Shown piece by piece: positions 45,730 to 53,434 of a stretch of DNA of 64,000 bases. Positions within the stretch are counted from its first letter, which is position 1. Each line of letters begins with the position of its first letter. The stretch lies in assembly GCA_903922605.1 (NCBI GenBank), contig CAIXUG010000072.1, positions 137,432 to 201,431 of the forward strand. Reading direction: 5' to 3'. The notes under the pieces are model-generated. The model saw nothing but the letters and a program-made list of their open reading frames with translations, searched no databases and was not told where the DNA came from. Origin of the DNA: an uncultured Verrucomicrobiota bacterium (GTDB lineage: Bacteria; Verrucomicrobiota; Verrucomicrobiia; Limisphaerales; UBA9464). A program made the position numbers and the translations under genes.

Positions 45730-47097
45730 ATGTTCATCTGGTTGCTCTTGCTTGTGCTGGTCGGCGGCTTTGCGGCCATCGGTTTCCAGACGGGATCCAT
45801 TCGCGCGTCCGTCTCCCTCGTCGGGGTGATCCTGGGGCTGGCGTTGGCATCGTTGCTGGGCGGCCTGATCGCTCCGGCCTTCCATTCGGCCAGCGTGATC
45901 TGGCAGCAGGCGCTGCCGCCGGTCATCGGCTTTCTGGTGGTGTGGCTGATCTTCTTCGGCGTCGGATTTGCCGCCCACAAGCCGGTGGAACTCCACTTCA
46001 AGTACAAGGAGGATGATGCCACCCGTAACGCCTTTGAGCGGATGAACAGGGCGCTGGGCCTGTTTGTGGGCCTGGTCGCGGGAGTCATCGTGTTTCTCGG
46101 CGTGGGCCGGCCGCTCTATGCGCAGGGCTATATCACGACGCAGATGGCGAATGACTCGGGAGAGCCGAGCCCCGTCAACTATCTGAATCAGATCCGCACC
46201 GACATGTCGCAGAGCGGCTGGGACAAGACCTTTGCGGCCCTCGACAAGACTCCGGCGCAGGATTATGCAATTGCCGACATCCTCGGGCTGATCCATGCGA
46301 ATCCCCTGATCGAGGGCCGGGTGCAAAGCTATCCGCCCTTCCTCGCGCTGGCTGAGCGGCCGGAATTCACGGACATCGGCGGCGATGCGGACTACCAGAA
46401 GCTCCTGCAGGATCGTGCGGGATTCACGGCGATCTACCTCAATCCGAAGACCCAGGGCATCCTCAAGAACGACGAGCTGCGGCAGCTCCTGCTCCAGACG
46501 GACTTGCATGACTTCCGCACGTATCTGGAGACGGGCAAGTCGCCGAAGTTCGATGACGAAAAGATTCTCGGCCACTGGCGCACCGATGTGAATTCGATCA
46601 TCACCGACGCCCGCCGCAAGCGCACCACCTTGCAGCCGATGGAGCTCAAGGCGCTCCGCTATGCGCTCAACACGCTGCTCAAGCAGGCCACGCTTACCGC
46701 TTACACCGACGGTCGTTACGTAGTGAAGGTTCCGCCGCCGCCGGCTGCCCCTGCTCCGGTGGCTGCCGCCGATGCCGCTCCGGCCGTCCCGGCCATCGCT
46801 GATCCGGTTCTGGCCGCCCGCTACGGGCGGCGTGGAGGTGCCGCACCGCAGGTGATGGCACGTCCGGCTGCCGCTCCTCAGAATCCGATGGCGGTGGCGA
46901 ACAAGTTGTTTGCTGGCAGAAGCCTGAATGATCTTTCCGTGGACGGAAGCTGGGTCCGCTCAGCGGACAAATACATCCTGTCGAGCAAGAAGGATGGCAA
47001 GGACGACGTCCACGAAGGGAGCATCACCGACGCCGGCCGGCTGGTCATTCCCATCCCCGAGCTGAAGCTGACGCTTTATTTCGTCCGCGTCATCTGA
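45730..47097 (+). CDS. CvpA-like membrane protein with large C-terminal domain
   Basis: 455 residues. The N-terminal ~130 residues form about four helices of CvpA/colicin-V-production type: FIWLLLLVLVGGFAAIGFQT, RASVSLVGVILGLALASLLG, LPPVIGFLVVWLIFFGVGFA and FVGLVAGVIVFLGVGRPL. The rest is extra: an alpha-helical region (about 150-325), a low-complexity Pro/Ala linker (PPPPAAPAPVAAADAAPAVP) and a C-terminal beta-rich segment (SVDGSWVRSADKYILSSKKD). Standard CvpA is ~170 residues, so this is an extended form. Possibly extracytoplasmic C-terminal part; function unknown. Confidence 0.72.
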   Translation: MFIWLLLLVLVGGFAAIGFQTGSIRASVSLVGVILGLALASLLGGLIAPAFHSASVIWQQALPPVIGFLVVWLIFFGVGFAAHKPVELHFKYKEDDATRNAFERMNRALGLFVGLVAGVIVFLGVGRPLYAQGYITTQMANDSGEPSPVNYLNQIRTDMSQSGWDKTFAALDKTPAQDYAIADILGLIHANPLIEGRVQSYPPFLALAERPEFTDIGGDADYQKLLQDRAGFTAIYLNPKTQGILKNDELRQLLLQTDLHDFRTYLETGKSPKFDDEKILGHWRTDVNSIITDARRKRTTLQPMELKALRYALNTLLKQATLTAYTDGRYVVKVPPPPAAPAPVAAADAAPAVPAIADPVLAARYGRRGGAAPQVMARPAAAPQNPMAVANKLFAGRSLNDLSVDGSWVRSADKYILSSKKDGKDDVHEGSITDAGRLVIPIPELKLTLYFVRVI

Positions 47098-47118
47098 GCC
47101 CAAAGGCCATCCCAAAGA

Positions 47119-47149
47119 AAAACGCCCGCGGTTACCGCGGGCGTTTTTC
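47119..47149. terminator. Bidirectional terminator
   Basis: AAAACGCCCGCGG (47119-47131) pairs with CCGCGGGCGTTTT (47135-47147) around TTA; T-runs follow on both strands. It serves the converging CvpA-like (plus) and anti-sigma (minus) genes. Confidence 0.92.
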
Positions 47150-47174
47150 TTTTGAGGTGAATGGCGGGCAGCGG

Positions 47175-47693
47175 TCAATGCGTCGGCATGACGAAGCGGG
47201 GCTGCAAGTCGTTCATGCCCGGCAGGCTGAACAAACCGGCCGGAGCCGTGTGATCGTTCGTTCCCTGATAGGTGGCACCCGGCACGGTGCCGCCAAAGCT
47301 GGCCAGTCCCAAAGCCCCTTCGGTTGCACTGCCGGTCGGCACAAAGCTGGCGCGCAAGCCGGCCCGGCTTTCCGGATAAAGCATGGAGGTCGGTGTCTCG
47401 GTCAAGGCGACGCCATCGTCACCAGCCACCGGACGGGCGGCATTGTAAGCGGCGACGCCCACGATGCCGGCTCCCGCGCAGATCAGGATGTTCGCTCCCA
47501 AAAGCCCGCGCTGCCAGTTGAGCGGGGCGAGCAGATGCTCCCACCACGCCGGTTGGGCCGCCAACTGCTCGGATTCGATCCGCGCGATGATCTTGGCGGA
47601 GAAGCTGTTGAAGTAACCCGGTGGCGGCGTTTCGTGACGCTTCCATGCCAGCACCCGGCGAATCTCTGAAAAGTCTTCTGATGGCTGACTCAT
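47175..47693 (-). CDS. Putative anti-sigma factor (small membrane protein)
   Basis: 172 residues from ATG 47693, which overlaps the ECF sigma stop as ATGA; the frame is open to 47777 but that lies inside the sigma gene. The N-terminal ~60 residues (FSEIRRVLAWKRHETPPPGY) are cytosolic, followed by one membrane helix (about 80-100, GLLGANILICAGAGIVGVAA) and a Gly/Thr-rich periplasmic tail. It has no HxxxCxxC zinc motif, so it is not a classical ZAS anti-sigma; the assignment rests on position, coupling and topology. Confidence 0.65.
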   Translation of the reverse strand: MSQPSEDFSEIRRVLAWKRHETPPPGYFNSFSAKIIARIESEQLAAQPAWWEHLLAPLNWQRGLLGANILICAGAGIVGVAAYNAARPVAGDDGVALTETPTSMLYPESRAGLRASFVPTGSATEGALGLASFGGTVPGATYQGTNDHTAPAGLFSLPGMNDLQPRFVMPTH

Positions 47694-48322
47694 GACTGTT
47701 TTTTGAAATCGGAAAGCCACGCCTGCAATTGCTGACGGGCGTAAAAAAGTCGTGACCGAACTGTGCCCTGGTTGCAACCCATGATTTTGGCAATTTCTTC
47801 GTGGGGGAGGCCCTGCACATCGTGCAATACCACCACTGTTCTGTGCTCTTCCGACAAGCGGAGCAGGGCGGCGTTCAAACTTTTCTGCAGTTCGCCCAGT
47901 CCGGCGGCGCGCCGCGGGGTGTTGTGGGAGACGAGGGCCACCATTTCCGGGTCATGCTCGGCGTTGAAGTCCATGTCATCCAGGCTCAGGTGCGGGGTGC
48001 GGTTGCGCCGGGTCTTGAGGTGGTTGAGGCAGTGGTTGTAGGCGATGCGATACAACCAGGTGTAGAAATTGGCATCCCCCTTGAATCCCTTGAGCGCCTT
48101 CCAGGCCTTCATGAAGGTGTCCTGGGCCAGATCGTTGGCATCCTCATGGTTGGAGGTCAGATGGTAACACAGCCCATAGATGCGCTGCTGATGACGGCGG
48201 ACGAGCTCGTCGTAGGCGGCCAAATCTCCCTCCTTGGCACGGGCCACCAACGGCCGGTCGTCCGGCAGTTCCGGGGACGGCGTCTGATCGGGACGGTCGG
48301 ACGGGGCGGAGGGTTCCTTCAC
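47690..48322 (-). CDS. ECF-type RNA polymerase sigma factor (RpoE-like)
   Basis: 210 residues with sigma regions 2 and 4 only. Region 2: AYDELVRRHQQRIYGLCYHL, then DANDLAQDTFMKAWKALKGF, with the -10 recognition helix FYTWLYRIAYNHCLNHLKTR. Region 4: VVVLHDVQGLPHEEIAKIMG then GTVRSRLFYARQQLQAWL. Regulated by the co-translated membrane protein downstream. It should drive an envelope-type stress regulon. The gene begins close to the polyprenyl synthase stop, so they may be co-transcribed. Confidence 0.92.
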   Translation of the reverse strand: MKEPSAPSDRPDQTPSPELPDDRPLVARAKEGDLAAYDELVRRHQQRIYGLCYHLTSNHEDANDLAQDTFMKAWKALKGFKGDANFYTWLYRIAYNHCLNHLKTRRNRTPHLSLDDMDFNAEHDPEMVALVSHNTPRRAAGLGELQKSLNAALLRLSEEHRTVVVLHDVQGLPHEEIAKIMGCNQGTVRSRLFYARQQLQAWLSDFKKQS

Positions 48323-48332
48323 AGGACAAGGA

Positions 48333-49385
48333 TCACCCGCCCAGAGCGGCAGTTTGATGGGAGAGGAAGCTGGCCACCCCGGCCAGCGCCTCGGTGGCGG
48401 GGCCGGAAGGCACTTCCCGCAGCGCCTCCTGGGCCTGGTTCAGATAGCCATCGATGACGGCGGCGCATTCCTCCAGGGCGTCGTGCTCGTCCAGCAGCGA
48501 GCGCACGCTGGCAAAATGCTCGGGCTGCCAGTGATCCAGCCAATCAATGAGCTGCCGGCGGCCCGCTTCGCTGGAACGCTCCAGCACGACGAGCACGGGC
48601 AGGGTCAGCTTGCCGGTGGCCAGATCGGTGCCCAGCGACTTGCCGGCATTGACCTCGGTGCCGAAGAGGTCGAGGCAGTCGTCGTAAATCTGGTAGGCCG
48701 TCCCGAGGGCCAGGCCATGCCGGCGGAGCGCGGCCTGCTGGGCCGGGGTTCCCCCCGCCAGCTTGGCTCCCAGCTCACAGGCGAGCGCGAAGAGCTCGGC
48801 GGTCTTCATCTCCAGCACCCGAAAATACTCCGCCCGGGACTGGGACCAGCGACGGCGGCGATGGGTCTGCAGGATTTCTCCGGTGCAGACGATCCCGGTG
48901 GAATTCGAAACCGCGAGGCTCACATCGGCCGTGGCGAAGCGGGCGGCCAGATTGAGCGCGTGGGCGAACAGGCAGTCCCCCAGCAGCACGGAAATCTGGT
49001 TGCCCCAGCGGGTGGCCAGGGTGGGGCGGCTGCGGCGGACGGTCGCCTCGTCCATGATGTCATCGTGCACGAGCGTCGCCAGGTGGATCATCTCGATGAT
49101 GATGGCGATGTTGACGAGGTTGTCGTTGACCGTGCCGACGGCCTCGCCGCAGAGCGCCACGAGGGCGGGGCGGAGCTGCTTGCCCTGGTTGTCGAGGGCA
49201 TAGCGCGCGTACTCCGCGATTTCCGGTTCGAAATCGTTGACCTGTTCGGCGAGCCGTTGCGTGACGCGGGCGAGGAAGGGGCGTGCCGGTGCCACCACCT
49301 GATCCCACGCTGCGGGAGAGGCCAACCCATTCTGGGCGTGCGGATTCAATGCTGGAGCGGGTACCGCCATTGTGCGCGTGGACAC
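48333..49385 (-). CDS. Polyprenyl diphosphate synthase (long-chain E-type)
   Basis: 350 residues. First Asp-rich motif is LVHDDIMDEA, second is YQIYDDCLDLFG, with the GKQLRPALVALCGEA opening and GNQISVLLGDCLFAHALNLA in between. It extends isoprenyl diphosphates for quinone side chains or undecaprenyl carriers; chain length depends on residues near the first motif and is not assigned. The N-terminus is about 20 residues longer than typical, and ATG 49370 is an alternative start. It uses the MEP-pathway products that dxs begins. Confidence 0.92.
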   Translation of the reverse strand: MSTRTMAVPAPALNPHAQNGLASPAAWDQVVAPARPFLARVTQRLAEQVNDFEPEIAEYARYALDNQGKQLRPALVALCGEAVGTVNDNLVNIAIIIEMIHLATLVHDDIMDEATVRRSRPTLATRWGNQISVLLGDCLFAHALNLAARFATADVSLAVSNSTGIVCTGEILQTHRRRRWSQSRAEYFRVLEMKTAELFALACELGAKLAGGTPAQQAALRRHGLALGTAYQIYDDCLDLFGTEVNAGKSLGTDLATGKLTLPVLVVLERSSEAGRRQLIDWLDHWQPEHFASVRSLLDEHDALEECAAVIDGYLNQAQEALREVPSGPATEALAGVASFLSHQTAALGG

Positions 49386-49495
49386 TAGGAGCCGTACAAA
49401 TTAGGGTCAACGCAAGTAAATGACCGTTTACGCACCGGCTCCGTTCCGGTTTTCGTGATTCGACATGGCCAGAGCCGCCCTTTAGTTTGCCCACG

Positions 49496-50317
49496 GTGTC
49501 CGTTTTTACCGATCGCTTCTGCTTCCTGCTCGCCGTGGTCCTCTACGGCGTGAGCGCGGTTTATTCCGTGCTCCTGTGGCGGCGCGGCTTCCGGGAGGAC
49601 AACCGCCTGCTATATGCGCTGCTGGCGACCGGCGCCGCCCTGCACACCGTGGCGATGTTTCTGCGCGGTTTTTCCCTGGCCCGCTGCCCGATCAACAACC
49701 TGTTTGAGGCCACGGTCTTCATCTCCTGGACGATTGTGGCCAGCTATCTGGTGCTGGGCGTGTTTCGCCGGCTGCGCTTTCTGGGCGCCTTTGCGTCGCC
49801 GCTGCTGTTTGCGGCCGGCGTCTTCGCCCTGTTTCCCGTGCTCGATCACAAGGGGCCGAAACCGGAGTTCGTCCACGGCTGGGAGAGCCTGCATGCCGCG
49901 CTGATCCTGCTGGCCTATGGTGCCTTCGGTCTGAGCTCGGTGGCGGCCCTGATGTATCTGGCGCAGGAGCACGACCTGAAGTTTGACAAGGCCCGCGCCA
50001 TGTTCGCGCTCATGCCTCCTATCCAACGGCTGGAACGGGTCACCTCGGGCCTGCTGATGGCCGGCTTTGGCCTGCTGACGGCGGGCCTCGCCGTCGGGGC
50101 TTGGTGGCTGAACCGAGAACGCGGCTATTTCATCAGCGACGATCCCAAGATCGTCTGGAGCGCGTTGGTCTGGGGGGCGTATCTCACCTTGCTGCTGCTG
50201 CGCGGGCGCTTTGGCTCGCACGGGCGGCGCTTTGCCTGGGGCGTGATCGGCACCTTTGCGTTTGTGGTCCTCACCTTCTGGGGCACCAACCTGCCTTCGC
50301 CCATCCATCACCCCTGA
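49496..50317 (+). CDS. Cytochrome c biogenesis/HemX-like membrane protein
   Basis: 273 residues from GTG 49496; TTG 49487 is an alternative. It has eight or so transmembrane helices and the CcsA/CcmC-type loop WESLHAALILLAYGAFGLSS, with a SFLAR/MFLRGFSLARCPINNLFE motif of the CcsA family. It is 6 bp upstream of hemA, as HemX is in many bacteria, where it regulates or stabilises HemA. The WWD heme-handling motif of CcsA/CcmC is not evident, favouring a HemX role. Confidence 0.82.
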   Translation: MSVFTDRFCFLLAVVLYGVSAVYSVLLWRRGFREDNRLLYALLATGAALHTVAMFLRGFSLARCPINNLFEATVFISWTIVASYLVLGVFRRLRFLGAFASPLLFAAGVFALFPVLDHKGPKPEFVHGWESLHAALILLAYGAFGLSSVAALMYLAQEHDLKFDKARAMFALMPPIQRLERVTSGLLMAGFGLLTAGLAVGAWWLNRERGYFISDDPKIVWSALVWGAYLTLLLLRGRFGSHGRRFAWGVIGTFAFVVLTFWGTNLPSPIHHP

Positions 50318-50323
50318 CACCCG

Positions 50324-51379
50324 ATGAGCCTCGTCGTCCTCGGTGTCAGCCACCATTCCGCCTCCGTCGAAATCCGCGAACGCTTCGCCTACGCCGAGTC
50401 GCAGGTCGTGCCGACCCTGACCAAACTGCGCGAGGCAGGACTCGCCCGGGAAGCCGTGCTGCTCTCGACCTGCAATCGCGTTGAACTCTATGTGGCGACG
50501 GATCTGGTTCCCCGTGAGGCCGCCGAGGCGCTCCGCAGTTTTCTGGTCGCCGACCGTGCCTTTGGCACCGCCCTGACGAACGAGTTGTACGCCCACGTGG
50601 AACGGGGCGGGGTGGAGCACCTCTTCCGGGTCGCCTGCGGACTCGACTCGCTGGTGTTGGGCGAAACCGAAATCCTCGGCCAGCTCAAGAAGGCCTACGA
50701 CGTCGCCCTGGCGGCCGGACACACCGGCAAAGTGCTGAACAAGTCCTTTCAGAGCGCCTTCAGCGTCGCCAAGAAGGTCCGCAGCGAAACCCAGATCCAG
50801 CGCGGCAACACCAGCGTGGCCTCGGTCGCGGTCGATCTGGCCGAGCGCATCTTTGACGACCTGGGCAAGCGCGACGTGATGGTCATCGGGGCCGGCGACA
50901 CCAGCGAGAAGACCGCGCGAGCGCTCCTGAGCCGGGGGGCGCGAAGCCTGTTCGTGAGCAACCGGTCCTTCGAGCGCGCCGAAGCGCTGGCGACCGAACT
51001 CGGTGGCCGGGCGATCCACTTCGACGACTGGGAGAAGGAGTTCGGTCGCATTGACATCATCATCAGCAGCACGAGCGCACCGCATTACGTGCTCGACCGC
51101 CCCAAGCTGGAGAAGCTGCTGCGTCAGCGCGGGCCCCGGGCGCTGCTCATCATCGATATCGCCGTGCCGCGCGACATTGATCCGGAGGTGAAACTGCTGG
51201 AGGACGTGTTTCTCGCCAATGTGGACGACCTTCAGGCCGTGGCCGATGAGCACGTCCGCAACCGGCGGGAGGAAATCGTCCGCTGTGAAGCCATCATTCG
51301 CGGCAAGGCGGAAAGCCTGCTCGCCTCGCTGCCGCAGACGGGGGCGGGGACACACAAGCTCGCCTACGGCCACGAATGA
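50324..51379 (+). CDS. hemA: Glutamyl-tRNA reductase, short form
   Basis: 351 residues. The N-terminal domain has the catalytic Cys in LLSTCNRVELY (C50), then LDSLVLGETEILGQLKKAYD, an NADP-binding segment (DVMVIGAGDTSEKTARALLS) and FVSNRSFERAEALATEL. It makes glutamate-1-semialdehyde, the first step of C5 heme synthesis. E. coli HemA is 418 residues; this one stops right after the spinal helix (EIVRCEAIIRGKAESLLASL), so most of the C-terminal dimerisation domain is missing. I recall that chlamydial HemA is also short, so this may be a PVC form. The stop is followed within ~70 bp by inverted repeat F. Confidence 0.9.
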   Translation: MSLVVLGVSHHSASVEIRERFAYAESQVVPTLTKLREAGLAREAVLLSTCNRVELYVATDLVPREAAEALRSFLVADRAFGTALTNELYAHVERGGVEHLFRVACGLDSLVLGETEILGQLKKAYDVALAAGHTGKVLNKSFQSAFSVAKKVRSETQIQRGNTSVASVAVDLAERIFDDLGKRDVMVIGAGDTSEKTARALLSRGARSLFVSNRSFERAEALATELGGRAIHFDDWEKEFGRIDIIISSTSAPHYVLDRPKLEKLLRQRGPRALLIIDIAVPRDIDPEVKLLEDVFLANVDDLQAVADEHVRNRREEIVRCEAIIRGKAESLLASLPQTGAGTHKLAYGHE

Positions 51380-51446
51380 GTGCCTTGGCTTCCCGCCGCC
51401 CGCGACGGATCGTTTCCTCGGGGGCAAACGTTGAACACCCGGCGCG

Positions 51447-51524
51447 TGGTGACGCGAGCGCCCCCGCGAGCTGTCGCAGCCCGGGTCTAAGGCCGCCCGG
51501 CTCGCGGGGACGCTCGCCCCACCA
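51447..51524. repeat. Inverted repeat element, family F
   Basis: Left arm 51447-51471 (TGGTGACGCGAGCGCCCCCG then CGAGC) and right arm 51500-51524 (GCTCGCGGGGACGCTCGCCC then CACCA) are reverse complements with four mismatches in 25 and enclose 28 bp. The element lies between hemA and hemC and generates a spurious frame. No promoter or gene is seen in the rest of the 240-bp gap. Confidence 0.75.
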
Positions 51525-51619
51525 ACTCTTTCCCGGTTCGCCCGTGACAGGTTTCACCCGCCGGTACCGCATCCTTTGCGTGTAACGCCTCCTCCGTCGC
51601 CGTTAGAATTTTTACCACC

Positions 51620-52678
51620 GTGAGTTCCGACAAACCGATTATCATCTGCACGCGCGGCTCCGCGCTGGCACTGGCCCAGTCGCGCCGTGTGCTGGCCGAC
51701 TGTGAAGTGCTGTTTCCCGACCGGCGCTTCGAGCTGAAGATCATCCGGACCACCGGGGACAAGCTGCAGACGGCGTCGCTGGCGAACCCAAACGAGTCGT
51801 TGCCGAAGGGACTTTTCACGAAGGAGCTGGAAGTCGCGCTGCTGGACAAGGAGGCGGACATCGCCGTCCACAGTCTCAAAGATTTGCCGACCGAACTGCC
51901 CGAAGGGCTCGTGCTCGGGGCGGTCGGTCCCCGGGCCGATGTGCGGGACGTGCTGGTGTTCCGGAATGCGGCGCATCCGCTGAACCAGGAGCGGTTGAAT
52001 GCACCCAAGGAGTGGTCTCCGGGTGGACGGGATCCCTATTTCGGCAAGCCCCGGGCTTCGCTCGCAAAGCTGCCCAACGGGGCGGTCGTGGCCACCAGCA
52101 GCACGCGTCGCGCAGCGCAGGTGTTGTCCCTGCGCCCGGATCTCAAAGTGGTGCCGATTCGCGGCAATGTGGGCACGCGTCTCCAGAAGGTAATGGACCC
52201 GCTCGACCTCGACGCGACGATCCTCGCGGCAGCCGGATTGTCCCGGCTCAGCTTTGAGCTCGGGCCGAAGGGTGAACTCCGCGTCGATCCGCGCCTGCCC
52301 GCCGCCGAGCGCGCGGCGATCGCCGCCCCGCCGGCGGGCTTGCTGGCGACGATTCTGGAGCCCGAGGAAATGCTGCCGGCGGTGGGGCAGGGGGCCGTGG
52401 CGCTGGAAACCCGGTCCGGTGACCCGGAAATCGCGCGGATCTGCGCGGTGCTGAATCACACCAATACGTTCCAGGCCGTCACTGCCGAACGTGCGTTTTT
52501 GCGCGCGATGGGCGGCGGCTGCCAGAGCCCGGTGGCGGGCTATGCCCGGGTGCTGGGGCACCAGCTGTACCTGCGGGCGGCCAGCTACCGGGAAGGCGCA
52601 GGCAAGTTTGCCGAGGGCAAGCGGCCGGTGCGCGAGGCGGAGAAGCTGGGCGAGGAAATCGCCGCGCAGTTGAAGTGA
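51620..52678 (+). CDS. hemC: Hydroxymethylbilane synthase (porphobilinogen deaminase)
   Basis: 352 residues from GTG 51620, about 40 longer than typical. Recognisable: IICTRGSALALAQSRRV, KIIRTTGDKLQ, FTKELEVALLDKEADIAVHS with the LKDLPTELPEGL motif, VVATSSTRRAAQVLSLRPDL, VVPIRGNVGTRLQKV, and the dipyrromethane-cofactor Cys in MGGGCQSPVAGYARV. Condenses four porphobilinogens. The extra length is an insertion around LNQERLNAPKEWSPGGRDPY. Third gene of the heme operon. Confidence 0.94.
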   Translation: MSSDKPIIICTRGSALALAQSRRVLADCEVLFPDRRFELKIIRTTGDKLQTASLANPNESLPKGLFTKELEVALLDKEADIAVHSLKDLPTELPEGLVLGAVGPRADVRDVLVFRNAAHPLNQERLNAPKEWSPGGRDPYFGKPRASLAKLPNGAVVATSSTRRAAQVLSLRPDLKVVPIRGNVGTRLQKVMDPLDLDATILAAAGLSRLSFELGPKGELRVDPRLPAAERAAIAAPPAGLLATILEPEEMLPAVGQGAVALETRSGDPEIARICAVLNHTNTFQAVTAERAFLRAMGGGCQSPVAGYARVLGHQLYLRAASYREGAGKFAEGKRPVREAEKLGEEIAAQLK

Positions 52679-52709
52679 AATGTGCTTGTCAGCACTGGGT
52701 GCAGAGCCT

Positions 52710-53351
52710 TCAAAGCAGCAGCCGCTCGATCTCCGCATAGCTGCTTACCACCGCGTCCGCGTCACGCAGTTTGTTCGCCGGCAAAGTGTTCGTGATGGCG
52801 ATGACCCGCATGTTGGCGGCGCGGGCGGCAGCGACACCGGCGGCAGAATCTTCGATCACGACACACTCCTGCGGCGGCACTCCGAGACGCTTCGCTGCGT
52901 GCAGAAAGATGTCTGGGGCGGGCTTGGGGTGCGCCACATCCTGAACACTCACGACGACCGGGAAATGCCGTTTGAGATCCCGCATGCCGAGCACGGTCTC
53001 GATCACGACATGGAGAGAGCCGGACGCCACCGCCAGCCGGGTCGTCGGCGAGAGTTTTGCCACCAGCTCCGGGATGCCGGGAAAGATCGGTTGGACGGCG
53101 CGGATGTTGTCGAGGAAGCGGCTTTGCTTCAGCTCGGTCAGCGCTTCCAGCGTCTGCGTCGGACGATGCATGGCAATGAAGTCATCCCACAGGGCGCGGT
53201 CGGAGCGTCCGATGTAGTCGTGGAACTGGATGCCATGCCGGTCGCCGTAACCGAGTTCGTGGAAGATTTCGCGGAACGTCTGCTCGTGCCGTGGCTCGCT
53301 GTCCACGATCACACCGTCCATGTCGAAGATGACTGCCGAGTAAGGTCGCAT
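52710..53351 (-). CDS. HAD superfamily phosphatase, beta-phosphoglucomutase-like
   Basis: 213 residues from ATG 53351; the frame is open to 53438 but the upstream part is not conserved-looking. HAD motif I is VIFDMDGVIVDSEP, motif II is AVASGS, motif III/IV is HPKPAPDIFLHAAKRLGVPP then CVVIEDSAAGVAAARAAN. A helical cap (about 20-85) of the beta-PGM kind lies after motif I. It acts as a sugar-phosphate phosphatase or mutase; substrate not determined. It converges with hemC. Confidence 0.9.
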   Translation of the reverse strand: MRPYSAVIFDMDGVIVDSEPRHEQTFREIFHELGYGDRHGIQFHDYIGRSDRALWDDFIAMHRPTQTLEALTELKQSRFLDNIRAVQPIFPGIPELVAKLSPTTRLAVASGSLHVVIETVLGMRDLKRHFPVVVSVQDVAHPKPAPDIFLHAAKRLGVPPQECVVIEDSAAGVAAARAANMRVIAITNTLPANKLRDADAVVSSYAEIERLLL

Positions 53352-53434
53352 CGAAAGGCGCGGATTGACGGGGGCCGCGCTTCCGGAGGCAAGCGACAAG
53401 TCAGCAACGCGGCGTCTCCCGTCCCGCCGCCGGC

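Noticed and set aside
49610-51427. 605-codon minus-strand frame
   Set aside because: Antisense to hemX-like and hemA; shadow.
51376-51585. Small frame MSALASRRPRRIVSSG... after hemA
   Set aside because: It reads through inverted repeat F; composition and position match a spurious repeat-derived frame. It also does not restore the HemA C-terminus.
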